DNA of 64,000 nucleotides from SLJN01 sp964505385 (GTDB taxonomy: Bacteria; Bacteroidota; Rhodothermia; Balneolales; Natronogracilivirgulaceae): positions 1-64,000 of the forward strand of contig CAZDIA010000004.1 in NCBI GenBank assembly GCA_964505385.1. Reading direction: 5' to 3'. Position numbers and translations under genes: made by a program. The notes beneath the pieces were generated by a model. That model was not told where the DNA came from, searched no databases, and saw only the letters and a list, made by a program, of their open reading frames with translations. Each line of letters begins with the position of its first letter. The stretch's first letter is position 1. This document shows positions 9,204 through 19,300 of this stretch, in pieces.

Positions 9204-9971
9204 ATGACCTCGTCGATCAGCTTATTGCTCTTACAAGCACCTGTTGATGAAGGATTTTTCAACATTCTCGTGCACTATTTCAATGAAGGTGGACCCTTCA
9301 TGTGGCCAGTACTAATCTCACTGATTTTGGGACTGGCCATATTTCTCGAACGACTAATTTTTCTGAACCGGGTAGATATTAATACCCGCGAATTCATTTT
9401 TAAGGTGAAGGAAGCGCTGCAAAACGGTGGAATTAGCGAAGCAGAAGAGCTTTGCTCCAATACCCGCGGGCCTGTAGCTTCTGTATTTACAGCAGGATTG
9501 CTTCGTGCTGAAGAAGGTATTGATGCCGCTGAAAAAGCGATCCAGTCCTATGGCTCAATTGAGATGAGCATTCTGGAACGCGGCTTAGTTTGGCTGTCGC
9601 TGTTTATTGCCATCGCTCCGCTGCTGGGTTTTACCGGTACGGTTATCGGTATGATCCAGGCTTTTGACGCGATTGAAGAAGCCGGTGATATTTCACCAAG
9701 TCTGGTTGCCGGTGGTATTAAGGTCGCTTTGCTTACAACCGCAAGCGGACTAATATCCGGTATTATTCTTCAGGTTGGATACAATTACTGCGTGTCTAAA
9801 ATTGACCGACTTGTAGCGGAGATGGAAGAGAGTTCGATTGTATTGATTGACTCTATTGCATTGTACGAACAAGGCAAGCCTTTGATCAGTCCATCTGAAG
9901 CCGAAGGTAGCGATACACCGGCGAAGTCAGATGATGAAAGTGGTGAAAGCGACGACGAAACCAAGTCGTAA
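9204..9971 (+). CDS. exbB: MotA/TolQ/ExbB proton channel family protein
   Basis: Inner-membrane proton channel subunit of the ExbB/TolQ family, which energises outer-membrane processes with ExbD/TolR. 255 residues. It has a first hydrophobic segment (PFMWPVLISLILGLAIFLERLIFL), a cytoplasmic loop with SNTRGPVASVFTAGLL, and the conserved pair of helices: LSLFIAIAPLLGFTGTVIGMI, then IKVALLTTASGLISGIILQVGY. The acidic, serine-rich tail (SDDESGESDDETKS) is unusual. First gene of a four-gene set ending at 11306; no tonB is next to it, so Ton and Tol roles cannot be told apart. Confidence 0.9.
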   Translation: MTSSISLLLLQAPVDEGFFNILVHYFNEGGPFMWPVLISLILGLAIFLERLIFLNRVDINTREFIFKVKEALQNGGISEAEELCSNTRGPVASVFTAGLLRAEEGIDAAEKAIQSYGSIEMSILERGLVWLSLFIAIAPLLGFTGTVIGMIQAFDAIEEAGDISPSLVAGGIKVALLTTASGLISGIILQVGYNYCVSKIDRLVAEMEESSIVLIDSIALYEQGKPLISPSEAEGSDTPAKSDDESGESDDETKS

Positions 9972-10021
9972 CGAAGACGCATAAAAAGGAATTCAACCCT
10001 TATTCAGCCAATTCAATACAT

Positions 10022-10294
10022 ATGGATATTCAAACAATTGCCTTGGGTGCCGCAGTTGCCGTCGTCGGTATCGGCATCCTAGGTATGGTAGGGTTCGGCA
10101 TTAAAAATCTGATTGTTGGAAAACATGAGCTATCCAAGGTACTTACTTATATAGTGCCGATTCTGATATTTGTGGTAGCTTATTTTTCCAGTGGTTCATT
10201 TACTGATGCCGGACTGTGGACTATGTTAATCAGTATAGGAGTACTTGCCGTGCTGATTGTACTTAGTGGAATTAAAAGCACATTCAATTTATAG
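10022..10294 (+). CDS. Small membrane protein within the ExbB/ExbD cluster
   Basis: 90 residues, almost entirely hydrophobic, with three predicted membrane segments: TIALGAAVAVVGIGILGMVGFGI, VLTYIVPILIFVVAYFSS and WTMLISIGVLAVLIVLSGI. I do not recognise a family. Its place between exbB (50 bases upstream) and two exbD genes (6 bases downstream) suggests an accessory subunit of the same proton-channel system; this is inference from context only. Confidence 0.75.
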   Translation: MDIQTIALGAAVAVVGIGILGMVGFGIKNLIVGKHELSKVLTYIVPILIFVVAYFSSGSFTDAGLWTMLISIGVLAVLIVLSGIKSTFNL

Positions 10295-10300
10295 ATTGCC

Positions 10301-10849
10301 ATGTTAAACAAGAAGAAAAGAAGAGATGCGGCCGAAATTCCGGGAGCCGGGATGGCGGATATCGCTTTTCTTCTATTGGTATTCTTTCTTGTGGTGACCA
10401 CCATTGATGTTGATACCGGTATCGGTATGCAATTACCACCACCACCGGATGATGAAGAGCCGCCACCCATTCGTGAGCGTAATATCATGAATATATTGGT
10501 GAACGCTCAGGGACAAATTCTGATCAATGAAGATCCGGCCTCACTGGCTGAGGTAAGGGATCTTGTTATAGAATTTGTCGACAATCATGGTGAAGACCCG
10601 GATCTATCGGAGTCACCTCAGCAAGCAGTTATTTCAATTATGACCGATCGGGCAACCCCGTACAATGCCTATATTGATATGCTTGATGAGGTAATTGGTG
10701 CTTATCGTGAGCTTCGGGATGCCATGGCGAGAGAAATGGGCGAAGATAGTTATGAAGCCTATAGTGATAGGGTTCCAGACGATGAGAATATTATACGTGA
10801 GGAAATACCACAAAATATCTCACTTGCTGAACCTGATCCTGGCAATTAA
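10301..10849 (+). CDS. exbD: ExbD/TolR family biopolymer transport protein (first copy)
   Basis: 182 residues: a short basic cytoplasmic start (KKKRRDAAEIPGAGMADIAFLLLVFFLVVTT) that is the family's single helix with its conserved aspartate, then a proline-rich stretch (PPPPDDEEPPPIRERN) and a periplasmic domain (NILVNAQGQILINEDPASLAEVRD). The middle holds an insertion before the terminal AISIMTDRATPYNAYIDMLDEV-like strand. It couples proton flow through ExbB to periplasmic work. It is 14 bases upstream of the second exbD. Confidence 0.88.
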   Translation: MLNKKKRRDAAEIPGAGMADIAFLLLVFFLVVTTIDVDTGIGMQLPPPPDDEEPPPIRERNIMNILVNAQGQILINEDPASLAEVRDLVIEFVDNHGEDPDLSESPQQAVISIMTDRATPYNAYIDMLDEVIGAYRELRDAMAREMGEDSYEAYSDRVPDDENIIREEIPQNISLAEPDPGN

Positions 10850-10862
10850 ACGGAATTAATAC

Positions 10863-11306
10863 ATGTCCAAGTTTAAGAAGAAGTCCGAAACCAAGCAGGC
10901 TGTTCCTACATCAGCGATGCCTGATATTATCTTTATGCTTCTCATCTTCTTTATGGTCGTTACCGTATTGAGGGAAGTAGAGGTGTTGGTTCGAGTCGAT
11001 AAAACAGATGCCGAAAATATTGAACGCATCGAACAACGCAGACTGGTCAGTTACATCTGGATTGGCCCGGAAATTCTCGGCGGCGGTCAATTCGGTGAAA
11101 CAAGGGTACAAATTGATGATGCCCTCGTAGATGACTTCAGTGCCATACGCCAGGTTATGTATGATAAACTGATGGAAGAGCCAAGACTGATTGTTTCTCT
11201 GCGAGTTGATGAAGAAGCCGAAATGGGTATAGTGTCCGATGTGCAAGAGGAACTTCGCCATGCCGGTACATACCGCATTAATTATTCTACCCTCGTAGAC
11301 GAATAA
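10863..11306 (+). CDS. exbD: ExbD/TolR family biopolymer transport protein (second copy)
   Basis: 147 residues with the family layout: basic N-terminus (KFKKKSETKQAVPTSAMPD), one membrane helix (IIFMLLIFFMVVTVL) preceded by the conserved aspartate, and a periplasmic domain ending in a strand-helix-strand (LIVSLRVDEEAEMGIVSDVQEEL). It differs strongly from the first copy, so the two probably form a heteromeric pair rather than a recent duplication. Last gene of the cluster; a hairpin terminator follows. Confidence 0.88.
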   Translation: MSKFKKKSETKQAVPTSAMPDIIFMLLIFFMVVTVLREVEVLVRVDKTDAENIERIEQRRLVSYIWIGPEILGGGQFGETRVQIDDALVDDFSAIRQVMYDKLMEEPRLIVSLRVDEEAEMGIVSDVQEELRHAGTYRINYSTLVDE

Positions 11307-11335
11307 TCAGTGATTGCACTGTTAACTGTAAGTTT

Positions 11336-11375
11336 AAGGCAATCCGGCAAAGCCCGCCGGGTTGCCTTTCTTTTT
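11336..11375 (+). terminator. Rho-independent terminator after the ExbD genes
   Basis: Stem AAGGCAATCCGGC / GCCGGGTTGCCTT (one G-T pair) around a short loop, followed by TCTTTTTAT. Its 3' arm runs into the non-initiating upstream extension of the thiL frame, supporting the later thiL start. Confidence 0.88.
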
Positions 11376-11394
11376 ATCTATACCTTGTTCTCAC

Positions 11395-12462
11395 ATGACT
11401 AAAGACTCCTTCACCACACTGGAACACCTTGGCAGAGATGGCCTGGTTGATCGCATCAAGCAACTCAGACTTGATCTGGATGACCGTATTATCCACGGAA
11501 TTGGTGATGATGCGGCTGTAATCGAGGCGGAATCCGGATTGCAACAGGTTTATTCTACCGAGTCTTTTATGGAAGGTGTAGAGTTTGATCTCACTTTTAT
11601 GCCTATGCACCATCTTGGTGCGAAAGTTCTTATGGCTGCATTCAGCGATATTTGCGCGATGAACGCAAAACCCAAATGGGCGATGATCAACCTTGCGCTT
11701 CCCAATCGGATGTCCCTGGAAATGATTGATGCCTTTTACCAGGGAGTTGGCCAGGCATGCAAAGATCTTGATATTCGGCTTATTGGGGGGGACCTGACCG
11801 GGTCACACCACGCCCTGGGTATAACAGTTACAGCTATAGGCGAAGCAGAACCTGAAAGTATCGTTTCCAGAAGCGGAGCAAAAAAAGGGGATGCAATTTG
11901 TGTGAGTGGTGATCTCGGCGGTGCATTGGCAGGGTTAAAAATTCTGCTTCGGGAGAAAAAACACTGGGAAACCTCAGGGGAAGAGGTGATGGAGCCCGAT
12001 TTATCTGATTATGAATATGTTGTAAGGCGGCAGCTTTTACCGGTTTGCCGTCACGATCTCATAACGGCATTTCATGAACACAAGATCAAGCCCACTGCAA
12101 TGATTGACCTGAGTCAGGGACTGATTAAAGAATTGGTTGCCATGATGAAAGCCTCACAGGGAGCTGCTTATATCTATGAAGCAGCCATACCGGTTTCGCC
12201 GTTAACCAGGGAAGTGGTTAATGAACTAAGTGAGGATATTGACCAGTATTCATTGTATGGCGGTGAAGATTATGAAATCATGTTCACATTACCTGAAGAA
12301 AGTGTTGAACTTTTCGCCAAGATGTTTAAGGATTTCGTCGTAATTGGCAGGTTGGTTGATGATCACCCGGGGTCTGTAACTATGCAAACTGCCGAGGGGG
12401 AATTAATGGCATTTAATCACCCTGAAGAAAATTCAGGACAGGCAGGTCTACAAAAAGAGTGA
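11395..12462 (+). CDS. thiL: Thiamine-monophosphate kinase
   Basis: Phosphorylates thiamine monophosphate to thiamine diphosphate with ATP, the last step of cofactor synthesis. Family motifs: HGIGDDAAVIE near the N-terminus, GAKVLMAAFSDICAMNAKP, GGDLTGS and GGEDYEIMFTLP. The frame opens further upstream at 11362 with TTG, but that stretch overlaps the preceding terminator; the ATG at 11395 gives a natural N-terminus (MTKDSFTTLEHLGRDGLVDR) and 355 residues. Stands alone between the ExbD cluster and ftsH. Confidence 0.93.
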   Translation: MTKDSFTTLEHLGRDGLVDRIKQLRLDLDDRIIHGIGDDAAVIEAESGLQQVYSTESFMEGVEFDLTFMPMHHLGAKVLMAAFSDICAMNAKPKWAMINLALPNRMSLEMIDAFYQGVGQACKDLDIRLIGGDLTGSHHALGITVTAIGEAEPESIVSRSGAKKGDAICVSGDLGGALAGLKILLREKKHWETSGEEVMEPDLSDYEYVVRRQLLPVCRHDLITAFHEHKIKPTAMIDLSQGLIKELVAMMKASQGAAYIYEAAIPVSPLTREVVNELSEDIDQYSLYGGEDYEIMFTLPEESVELFAKMFKDFVVIGRLVDDHPGSVTMQTAEGELMAFNHPEENSGQAGLQKE

Positions 12463-12553
12463 TTTCAAATAAATGAATAGAAGTCGGCGTTTTGTTGTTC
12501 AAGTCTAACAAACACCGTTATGGTTTATTTATCGGAAATCTGCAATTTGCTTA

Positions 12554-14614
12554 ATGAATAACAGCCCCGAATCTCAGGACAAAAACAAAAGAAATCAAAA
12601 TAAGAAGAGCCCGAAGTTTCCAATCTGGATCTATGGAATTATTCTTCTCGCTATTTTGATTGTTCCCATCTTCACTACAACCACACAGCCGGATAACCGG
12701 ATTGACTATAGTACTTTCCTGAGCTATGTGGAAGAAGGGTATATTGATAACGTAGTCATCATAGAGGGTGAGCGCATAGAGGGAGAGTATAAAAGAGAGG
12801 CTGTAGAAAAAGGTCTTGTGGATTATGAAGAGGATGAATCCTCTTTCTTTAATTTTCAGTCCGACTCTGATGAAATAGCTTATTCTTTTGAAACCACCAT
12901 GCTTAAAGGTGATGAAATCCGGGCTACTCTCGATGAACACGGGGTAGTGTATGATGCTAAAGTTGAAGATAATTGGTTTGGGGGTATACTGTTCTGGATC
13001 ATACCTATTGCGCTTATCATCTTGTTCTGGATCTTTATTTTTAAAAGAATGAACCCCGGTTCTCAAATGTTCAACATCGGAAAGAACAAGGCATCTCTGT
13101 ATGATGAACAGTCGGACAATAAGTTAACTTTTAATAATGTAGCCGGGCACGCCGAAGCTAAAGAGGAGGTAGAGGAAGTTGTTGAATTTCTGAAAAATCC
13201 TGAGAAGTTCACTAAACTTGGCGGTAATATACCTAAGGGTGTCCTGCTTGTCGGGCCGCCGGGGACCGGCAAAACATTGATGGCTAAAGCAACCGCGGGA
13301 GAAGCTAATGTGCCGTTCTTCAGTTTAAGCGGCTCGGATTTTGTGGAAATGTTTGTCGGTGTGGGTGCTGCCAGAGTACGTGATTTATTTAAGGAGGCCA
13401 AAGAAAAGGCGCCTTGTATTATTTTTATTGATGAAATGGACGCCATCGGCAGAAGCCGTGGAAAAAACCAGTCCACAGGGTCTAATGACGAGCGTGAAAA
13501 TACGCTTAATCAGCTTCTTAGTGAAATGGATGGATTTAATACCGATAAAGGTGTTATCATAATGGCTGCCAGTAATCGTCCCGATGTACTGGATTCCGCT
13601 TTGCTGCGGCCCGGCAGGTTCGACCGGCAAATCCTTATAGATAAACCGGATTTGCAGGGACGTTTGGCGGTGCTGAAAGTGCATACCAACAAGCTGAAAA
13701 TTGCAGAAGGGGTTGATCTTGAGCTTCTCGCATCCCAAACCCCCGGCTTCGCGGGAGCCGAACTTGCCAATGTATGTAACGAAGCCGCTCTGCTTGCAGC
13801 CCGCCGTAATAAAGATCTTATTGATATGACCGATTTCCAGGATGCTGTGGAGCGGGTAGTCGCCGGACTTGAGAAGAAAAATAAGATTATCAGCCCGGAT
13901 GAGCGTCAGATTATTGCTTATCATGAATCGGGGCACGCCGTGGTGGGGTGGTTCCTGAAGTATACTGATCCGGTTTTAAAAGTGAGCATTATTCCGAGAG
14001 GATTTGCCGCCCTGGGGTACACACTGCAAACTCCTTTGGAGGATCGGTTTTTGATGACCAAAGAGGAACTCAATGATAAAATTTGTGCACTTCTGGGAGG
14101 ACGGGTTGCTGAGGAAATAATATTCGGTAAAATCTCAACCGGAGCTCAGAATGATTTGGAGCGTATTACCAAAATGGCTTTTGCTATGGTTGCTCAGTAT
14201 GGCATGAGTGATGAAATTGGAAATATCAGCTATTTTGATTCCGAAAGCTCTGATGGCGGATACGGCTTAACAAAAAAGTATTCCAATGATACAACTTGGG
14301 TAATCGACAAAGCGGTAAAGCGGATCGTCGATGAAAATTACAAGCGGACGTGGGATCTGTTAATGGAAAAGAAAAATGAGCTTGAGAACATGGCCCGTAT
14401 GTTGTTGGAAAAAGAGGTATTAAATCAGAATGAACTCACTGAAATTCTTGGCAAGCCTGTATATTCCGATTATCAATATGCGCAAATTAACGGCACGCAA
14501 GCTTCGGAAAGCCACTCGAACACTTCTTCTGATGAGGTAAATAACACTGGGCAAGATAATTTAACCCAGGGTGATGATCAACAAAATGAAAAACCGGACA
14601 CCTGGGAGCACTGA
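12554..14614 (+). CDS. ftsH: ATP-dependent zinc metalloprotease FtsH
   Basis: Membrane-anchored AAA+ protease that degrades misfolded membrane proteins and regulators. 686 residues. Two membrane helices (about 24-42 and 141-162) flank a periplasmic region; then the AAA domain with GPPGTGKT (about 234), IIFIDEMDAIGR and the SRH region (RPDVLDSALLRPGRFDRQ); then the zinc site HESGH at about 456-460. The C-terminal tail is polar and low in complexity, as is usual. ATG start; transcribed alone, with gene-poor flanks on both sides. Confidence 0.97.
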   Translation: MNNSPESQDKNKRNQNKKSPKFPIWIYGIILLAILIVPIFTTTTQPDNRIDYSTFLSYVEEGYIDNVVIIEGERIEGEYKREAVEKGLVDYEEDESSFFNFQSDSDEIAYSFETTMLKGDEIRATLDEHGVVYDAKVEDNWFGGILFWIIPIALIILFWIFIFKRMNPGSQMFNIGKNKASLYDEQSDNKLTFNNVAGHAEAKEEVEEVVEFLKNPEKFTKLGGNIPKGVLLVGPPGTGKTLMAKATAGEANVPFFSLSGSDFVEMFVGVGAARVRDLFKEAKEKAPCIIFIDEMDAIGRSRGKNQSTGSNDERENTLNQLLSEMDGFNTDKGVIIMAASNRPDVLDSALLRPGRFDRQILIDKPDLQGRLAVLKVHTNKLKIAEGVDLELLASQTPGFAGAELANVCNEAALLAARRNKDLIDMTDFQDAVERVVAGLEKKNKIISPDERQIIAYHESGHAVVGWFLKYTDPVLKVSIIPRGFAALGYTLQTPLEDRFLMTKEELNDKICALLGGRVAEEIIFGKISTGAQNDLERITKMAFAMVAQYGMSDEIGNISYFDSESSDGGYGLTKKYSNDTTWVIDKAVKRIVDENYKRTWDLLMEKKNELENMARMLLEKEVLNQNELTEILGKPVYSDYQYAQINGTQASESHSNTSSDEVNNTGQDNLTQGDDQQNEKPDTWEH

Positions 14615-14894
14615 ATTTGTTGAATCAGAGCGTTTTCTTAGAGGCTATAATCTATAATCAATGACCCAAAGGGTACTGAGCCACTTTTTTGAGGTTTGGT
14701 TATTGGAGATTAGTCTTTAATTGTATTTTGTAGTTGGAATATTATCTGGCAATTGGTATTTGATGATTGGCATTTCCGGATTTTTTTACGTCAGACTATA
14801 AATTAATCTATATTAATAAATATGGAACAACTCAGCCGGAAGATGTGTTCCCCCTAAGCGTTTATAAGCAATATTCATTTTTACCTGAATAACT

Positions 14895-15347
14895 TTGATA
14901 TTTGTAACAAGAAAAGCTCATTTTAATGCGGCTCATCGCTTGCATAACCCGGATAAGAGCGATCAATGGAATCGCGATACATTCGGGGAGTGCAACCATA
15001 TAAACTGGCATGGTCATAACTACAAACTCGAAGTAACCGTAGTAGGTCACATTCATCCTGATATCGGTTACGTTATTGACCTTGGAACACTAAAAAGGAT
15101 TATACACGACCGTATAATTTCAAAGTGCGACCACCGTAATTTAAACCTTGATGTTGATTTTCTTAAGGATATTATTCCCTCAACTGAAAATCTGGCAAGG
15201 CATTTTTTCCTGGAGATCGCTGATGATATCAAGGAAAAATGCCCTGCTGGAGGGAAGCTTTATTCCGTAAGAGTTTATGAGACTGAAAATAATATTGCTG
15301 AATACGCACCAGAACTCATTCCGAAGATTGAAAAGATAACCGAATAA
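14895..15347 (+). CDS. 6-pyruvoyl tetrahydropterin synthase family protein, PTPS-I type
   Basis: COG0720 family (PTPS/QueD), acting on dihydroneopterin triphosphate from GTP cyclohydrolase. 150 residues. Zinc ligands are visible at AAHRL and in CNHINWHGHNY. The catalytic cysteine is followed by five residues before HGH, the spacing of PTPS-I (biopterin) enzymes, rather than the three of QueD; CDHRNLNLD and PSTENLA also fit. The start is TTG, chosen because MIFVTRKAHFNAAHRLH is the canonical N-terminus and no ATG precedes it. folE2 begins 11 bases after its stop. 6-Pyruvoyl-tetrahydropterin synthesis is inferred; queuosine synthesis is the main alternative. Confidence 0.88.
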   Translation: MIFVTRKAHFNAAHRLHNPDKSDQWNRDTFGECNHINWHGHNYKLEVTVVGHIHPDIGYVIDLGTLKRIIHDRIISKCDHRNLNLDVDFLKDIIPSTENLARHFFLEIADDIKEKCPAGGKLYSVRVYETENNIAEYAPELIPKIEKITE

Positions 15348-15358
15348 GTTATTGATCC

Positions 15359-16261
15359 ATGATAATATCCAATAACGTAAAGAAATTTTACGATCCGACT
15401 TTTACTATTTCAGAAGACTACCGTAAGAGTTTACCAGACTTGCAAAACGGTCCTTCTTCGTTGATTGAGGGTGCAAATGTACCCATTCAACAAGTAGGTA
15501 TATCTAATTTTAAATTGCCTCTTACATATCCGACACGGTCAGGCGAAAAAGTAACACTCGAAACTTCCGTTGATGGCTATGTCAGTCTGGATGCTGATAA
15601 AAAAGGCATCAACATGAGCCGCATTATGCGCTCATTCTACAATTTCAAATCTGAGGTTTTTCATCAGGATGTGCTCGAGTATATCCTAAAGATGTACAGG
15701 GATGATCTTGAGAGTAGGGAAAGTTTTGTAAAACTCAGTTTTAATTATCCGTTAATGCAGGAAAGTTTGCGCTCCGGTCTCGAGGGCTACCAGTACTACC
15801 GAGTCGAGCTTGAAGGGCATATGAATGAAAAAGGTGTAATGCGTCGCTTAATGCACCTTGAGTTTATTTACAGCAGTGCGTGCCCCTGCTCTTATGAACT
15901 TGCCGAACACGCCCGCGAGAAGCGGGATGTAGTAGCCATCCCTCACAGCCAAAGGAGTGTCGCTCACTTGACCGTGGAGCTCAATGGGCCAATCTTCATT
16001 GAAGACCTTATCGATCATTGCCGGAACGCGCTGCAAACCGAAACACAGGTGAAAGTAAAAAGAGAAGATGAACAAGCTTTTGCTGAGTTGAATGGTGCGT
16101 ATCAAAAATTTGTGGAAGATGCAGCAAGGCTGGTATATGATGAATTAGATAAGGATGAGCGAATCAAGGACTTTGTTGTTAGATGCAATCATATGGAAAG
16201 TCTACACAGCCATGATGCAATCAGCCGGATTTGCAAAGGAGTTCCCGGCGGGCTTCGGTAA
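15359..16261 (+). CDS. folE2: GTP cyclohydrolase FolE2 (type IB)
   Basis: Converts GTP to 7,8-dihydroneopterin triphosphate, the first step toward folate, biopterin and deazapurines. 300 residues, the normal length. Family features include PIQQVGISNFKLPLTYP, the metal-binding cysteine in SSACPCSYELAEHARE, the SQRS segment and HSHDAISRI near the end. FolE2 enzymes are less dependent on zinc than FolE. It directly follows the PTPS-like gene, so enzyme and substrate supplier are co-transcribed. A hairpin terminator follows. Confidence 0.95.
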   Translation: MIISNNVKKFYDPTFTISEDYRKSLPDLQNGPSSLIEGANVPIQQVGISNFKLPLTYPTRSGEKVTLETSVDGYVSLDADKKGINMSRIMRSFYNFKSEVFHQDVLEYILKMYRDDLESRESFVKLSFNYPLMQESLRSGLEGYQYYRVELEGHMNEKGVMRRLMHLEFIYSSACPCSYELAEHAREKRDVVAIPHSQRSVAHLTVELNGPIFIEDLIDHCRNALQTETQVKVKREDEQAFAELNGAYQKFVEDAARLVYDELDKDERIKDFVVRCNHMESLHSHDAISRICKGVPGGLR

Positions 16262-16284
16262 AGAATCGGGAAAAGTTAGCTGAT

Positions 16285-16319
16285 CCTATCAGGTTACAAA
16301 AACCTGACAGGTATCTTTT
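16285..16319. terminator. Terminator between convergent folE2 and kgd
   Basis: Stem CCTATCAGGTT / AACCTGACAGG (one mismatch) with a 5-base loop, followed on the + strand by TATCTTTT. It lies in the 92-base gap between the two converging genes and may serve both, better for the + strand. Confidence 0.7.
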
Positions 16320-16353
16320 GCTAAAATAAAACAGTTACTTCATCGGGGAATTG

Positions 16354-19300
16354 TTATTTCGTAAAAGCATCATTTACGAGCTTTTCCTGCTCGGCATTAT
16401 GAAGTTTGGCTGAACCGGTTGCCGGAGCAGCTGAGGCATTTCGGCCTATGTAACGAAGCTCCTGACCTTTTTGAAGCGCATACTTAAAACGGGTTTTAAC
16501 AAAATACCAAGCTCCCATATTCTTGGGTTCTTCCTGTACCCAAACGATATCTTTCACATTTTTGTGGTCACTGAGATACTGTTTGATGTCTTTGTCCGGG
16601 AAGGGGTAAATTTGTTCTACCCTGCAGATGGTTGTGTCCTCAATACCGTTAGCTTCTTTGTACTCGAGTAAATCATAATAAACCTTGCCGGAACAAATCA
16701 GAATTCGATTGATTTCCGAAGGTTTACCGGTTTCATAATCGGGTATAAACTCCTGAAAGTGCCCCTCAGCCAGTTCATCAGTGGTAGATACTACCTTGGA
16801 ATGACGCAGTAAGCTCTTTGGAGTCATCACTATAAGAGGTCTATTTTTCTTTCTGAGAGCCTGTCGGCGCAAGAGGTGATAATACTGAGCGGGTGTAGTG
16901 CAATTTGCAACCTGCATATTGTCTTCGGCACAAAGCTGCAGGAAGCGTTCAAGCCTTGCCGAAGAGTGCTCAGGTCCTTGCCCTTCAAAACCGTGGGGCA
17001 GAAGCATTACCACTCCCGAGTTTTGCCCCCACTTGGCTTCGCTTGCAGCAATATATTGATCTATAATAATCTGAGCGCCATTATTGAAGTCTCCGAACTG
17101 TGCCTCCCAAAGAACAAGAGCATCCTTGCGGGTGGCACTGTAACCGAATTCAAAACCAACCACGGCAAATTCGCTCAACAAGCTGTTATACACCTTGAAA
17201 GTAGCCTGGTCATCAGTCAGGTTATTTAGCGGGGTGAATTTCTGCTTACTCATTGTACCATGCAGCACCGCATGGCGATGAGAGAAAGTGCCACGCTCAG
17301 AATCCTGCCCCGTCAAACGCACCGGAATCTGATCTACCAATAGTGTGCCGAAGGCAAGAGATTCGGCAAAACCCCAGTCGATTTTTCGCTCATTCTTTTC
17401 GACAATTTCACTGCGTTTAGCGAGAATGCGTAACAATTTGGGGTTGGCATCAAATTCCTGTGGCAGCGTATTCACTTTGCGACCGATCTCAATCAATCGC
17501 TCTTTGTCAAACGTAGTGTCGAACTTAGTTTTGCGGTCTTTTTGAAGTGTGTCTTTTCGGTTGATTAAATCTTCGGTGACCTTAAATTCCGGAGCTTTTT
17601 TGGCTTCTTTAAACGCTTCTTCAAGAAGGTCATCAAACTCCTGAAAAATTTCATCCACTTCTTTCTGAGTCAGCTCATCTTTTTTAACCAGATCCTGTGT
17701 GTAGCGCTGACGTACACTCGGGTGATTTTCAATTTCCTTGTACAAGCCGGGCTGCGTGAATGCAGGTTCATCACCTTCATTGTGCCCGTGCTTTCGGTAA
17801 CAGATTAAATCAATGACCACATCTTTACCGAATTTTTGACGGTATTCTACAGCCATCGTCATGGCATGGACAGCGGCTTCAGGATCATCGCCGTTAACGT
17901 GAAAAATCGGTGCCATAATAGCTTTAGCCAAGTCCGACGCATACTCTGTGGAACGACCGTCTTCAGGAAGAGTCGTAAAGCCTATCTGATTATTCACAAT
18001 TACATGAATAGTACCACCGGTCTCGAATCCTTTAGTTTGAGACATATTTAACGTCTCTGCAACAACACCCTGGCCGGCGAAAGCCGCGTCACCATGAATC
18101 AGGAATGGCACTACTTTTTCGGATGCTTCTCCATCATGCATGGCATCTTGCTGCGCACGCGCGGCTCCTTCAACAACCGGGTTTACCGATTCAAGATGAC
18201 TCGGGTTGGGCATTAGTGATATTTTAATTTCACGACCATCCCAGTTTTTATGCATTCCGGTTGTTCCGAGGTGGTACTTGACGTCACCGGAACCGTGGAA
18301 GGATTCCGGGTCGATATTGCCTTCAAACTCAGCGAAAACCTTTTGATAAGATTTACCAATGTTGTTAACTAACACGTTGAGGCGCCCTCTGTGAGCCATT
18401 CCTAAAAATACTTCTTCGGCCTCGTACTTTCCGAGTTTTTCGAGCATGAAGTCAATCATCGGTATGAGAGATTCCGCACCTTCGAGTGAAAACCTCTTAT
18501 GGCCGATGTATTTCTTGTGCAAAAACTCTTCGAACGCGGAGGCCTGATTTAACATCCGGAGAATCCGGCGCTTGTCCTCTTTGGTCAGTTCGGGATTATT
18601 GGCATTGCTCTCCATTCGTTTTTGGAGCCATTGCCGTTCTTCACGCTCCAGAATATGTGAGTACTCCGAACCGATATGGCCACTATAAGTATCACGAAGC
18701 AGATTAATGATATCCCGGAGCTTCGCCTTTTCCATACCGCCGAGTCCCCCGCAATAAAATTCGCGGTCAAGGTCCCACATGGTAAGTCCGTAAAAATCGA
18801 ACTCTAGTTCAGGGAAATAGCCGCGCTCGTAGTGGAGGGGGTTCAGATCTGCAAGCAAATGTCCGCGCCGGCGATACATGTTGATGAATTGTACCACCTG
18901 CACGGCCTTTTTGTTAACTTCATCGGTCGCTCTCCCGCCGGATTCCAATAATCCCTTATAGTTATCCTGAGCAAAAGGAATGGGGTCGTATGGGATGTCA
19001 AGATCTGCGAAAATTTCGTCGAAAAAGCTCTCCTGACCCGTGAGTAACTTATGGATGTTTGCCAGAAATGCGCCGGACTCTGCACCTTGTATAATCCTGT
19101 GATCATAAGTGCAGGTCATGTTCATAACCTCACTGATACCCAGATGATTCAGAACTTCCGGCGACATTGACTGAAACTCTGCAGGATAATCAATAGCACC
19201 GGTTGCAAAAATTGCTCCCTGAGTTTCCATAAGTCGCGGCATCGAAGAGACGGTGCCAATCGGTCCGGGATTGGTAATTGAAATAGTAGTGCCCTCAAAA

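Noticed and set aside
11362..11394. Upstream extension of thiL by 11 codons
   Set aside because: Begins with TTG inside the preceding terminator and would add a sequence not typical of ThiL.
13385..13936. 183-codon open frame opposite ftsH
   Set aside because: It lies fully antisense to a strongly conserved AAA+ protease domain and has no family features; a shadow of the real gene.
14640..14800. TTGG-rich repeat-like stretch before the PTPS-like gene
   Set aside because: ATTGGTATTTGATGATTGG phrases recur loosely, but no fixed period or inverted structure; ordinary A/T-rich filler.
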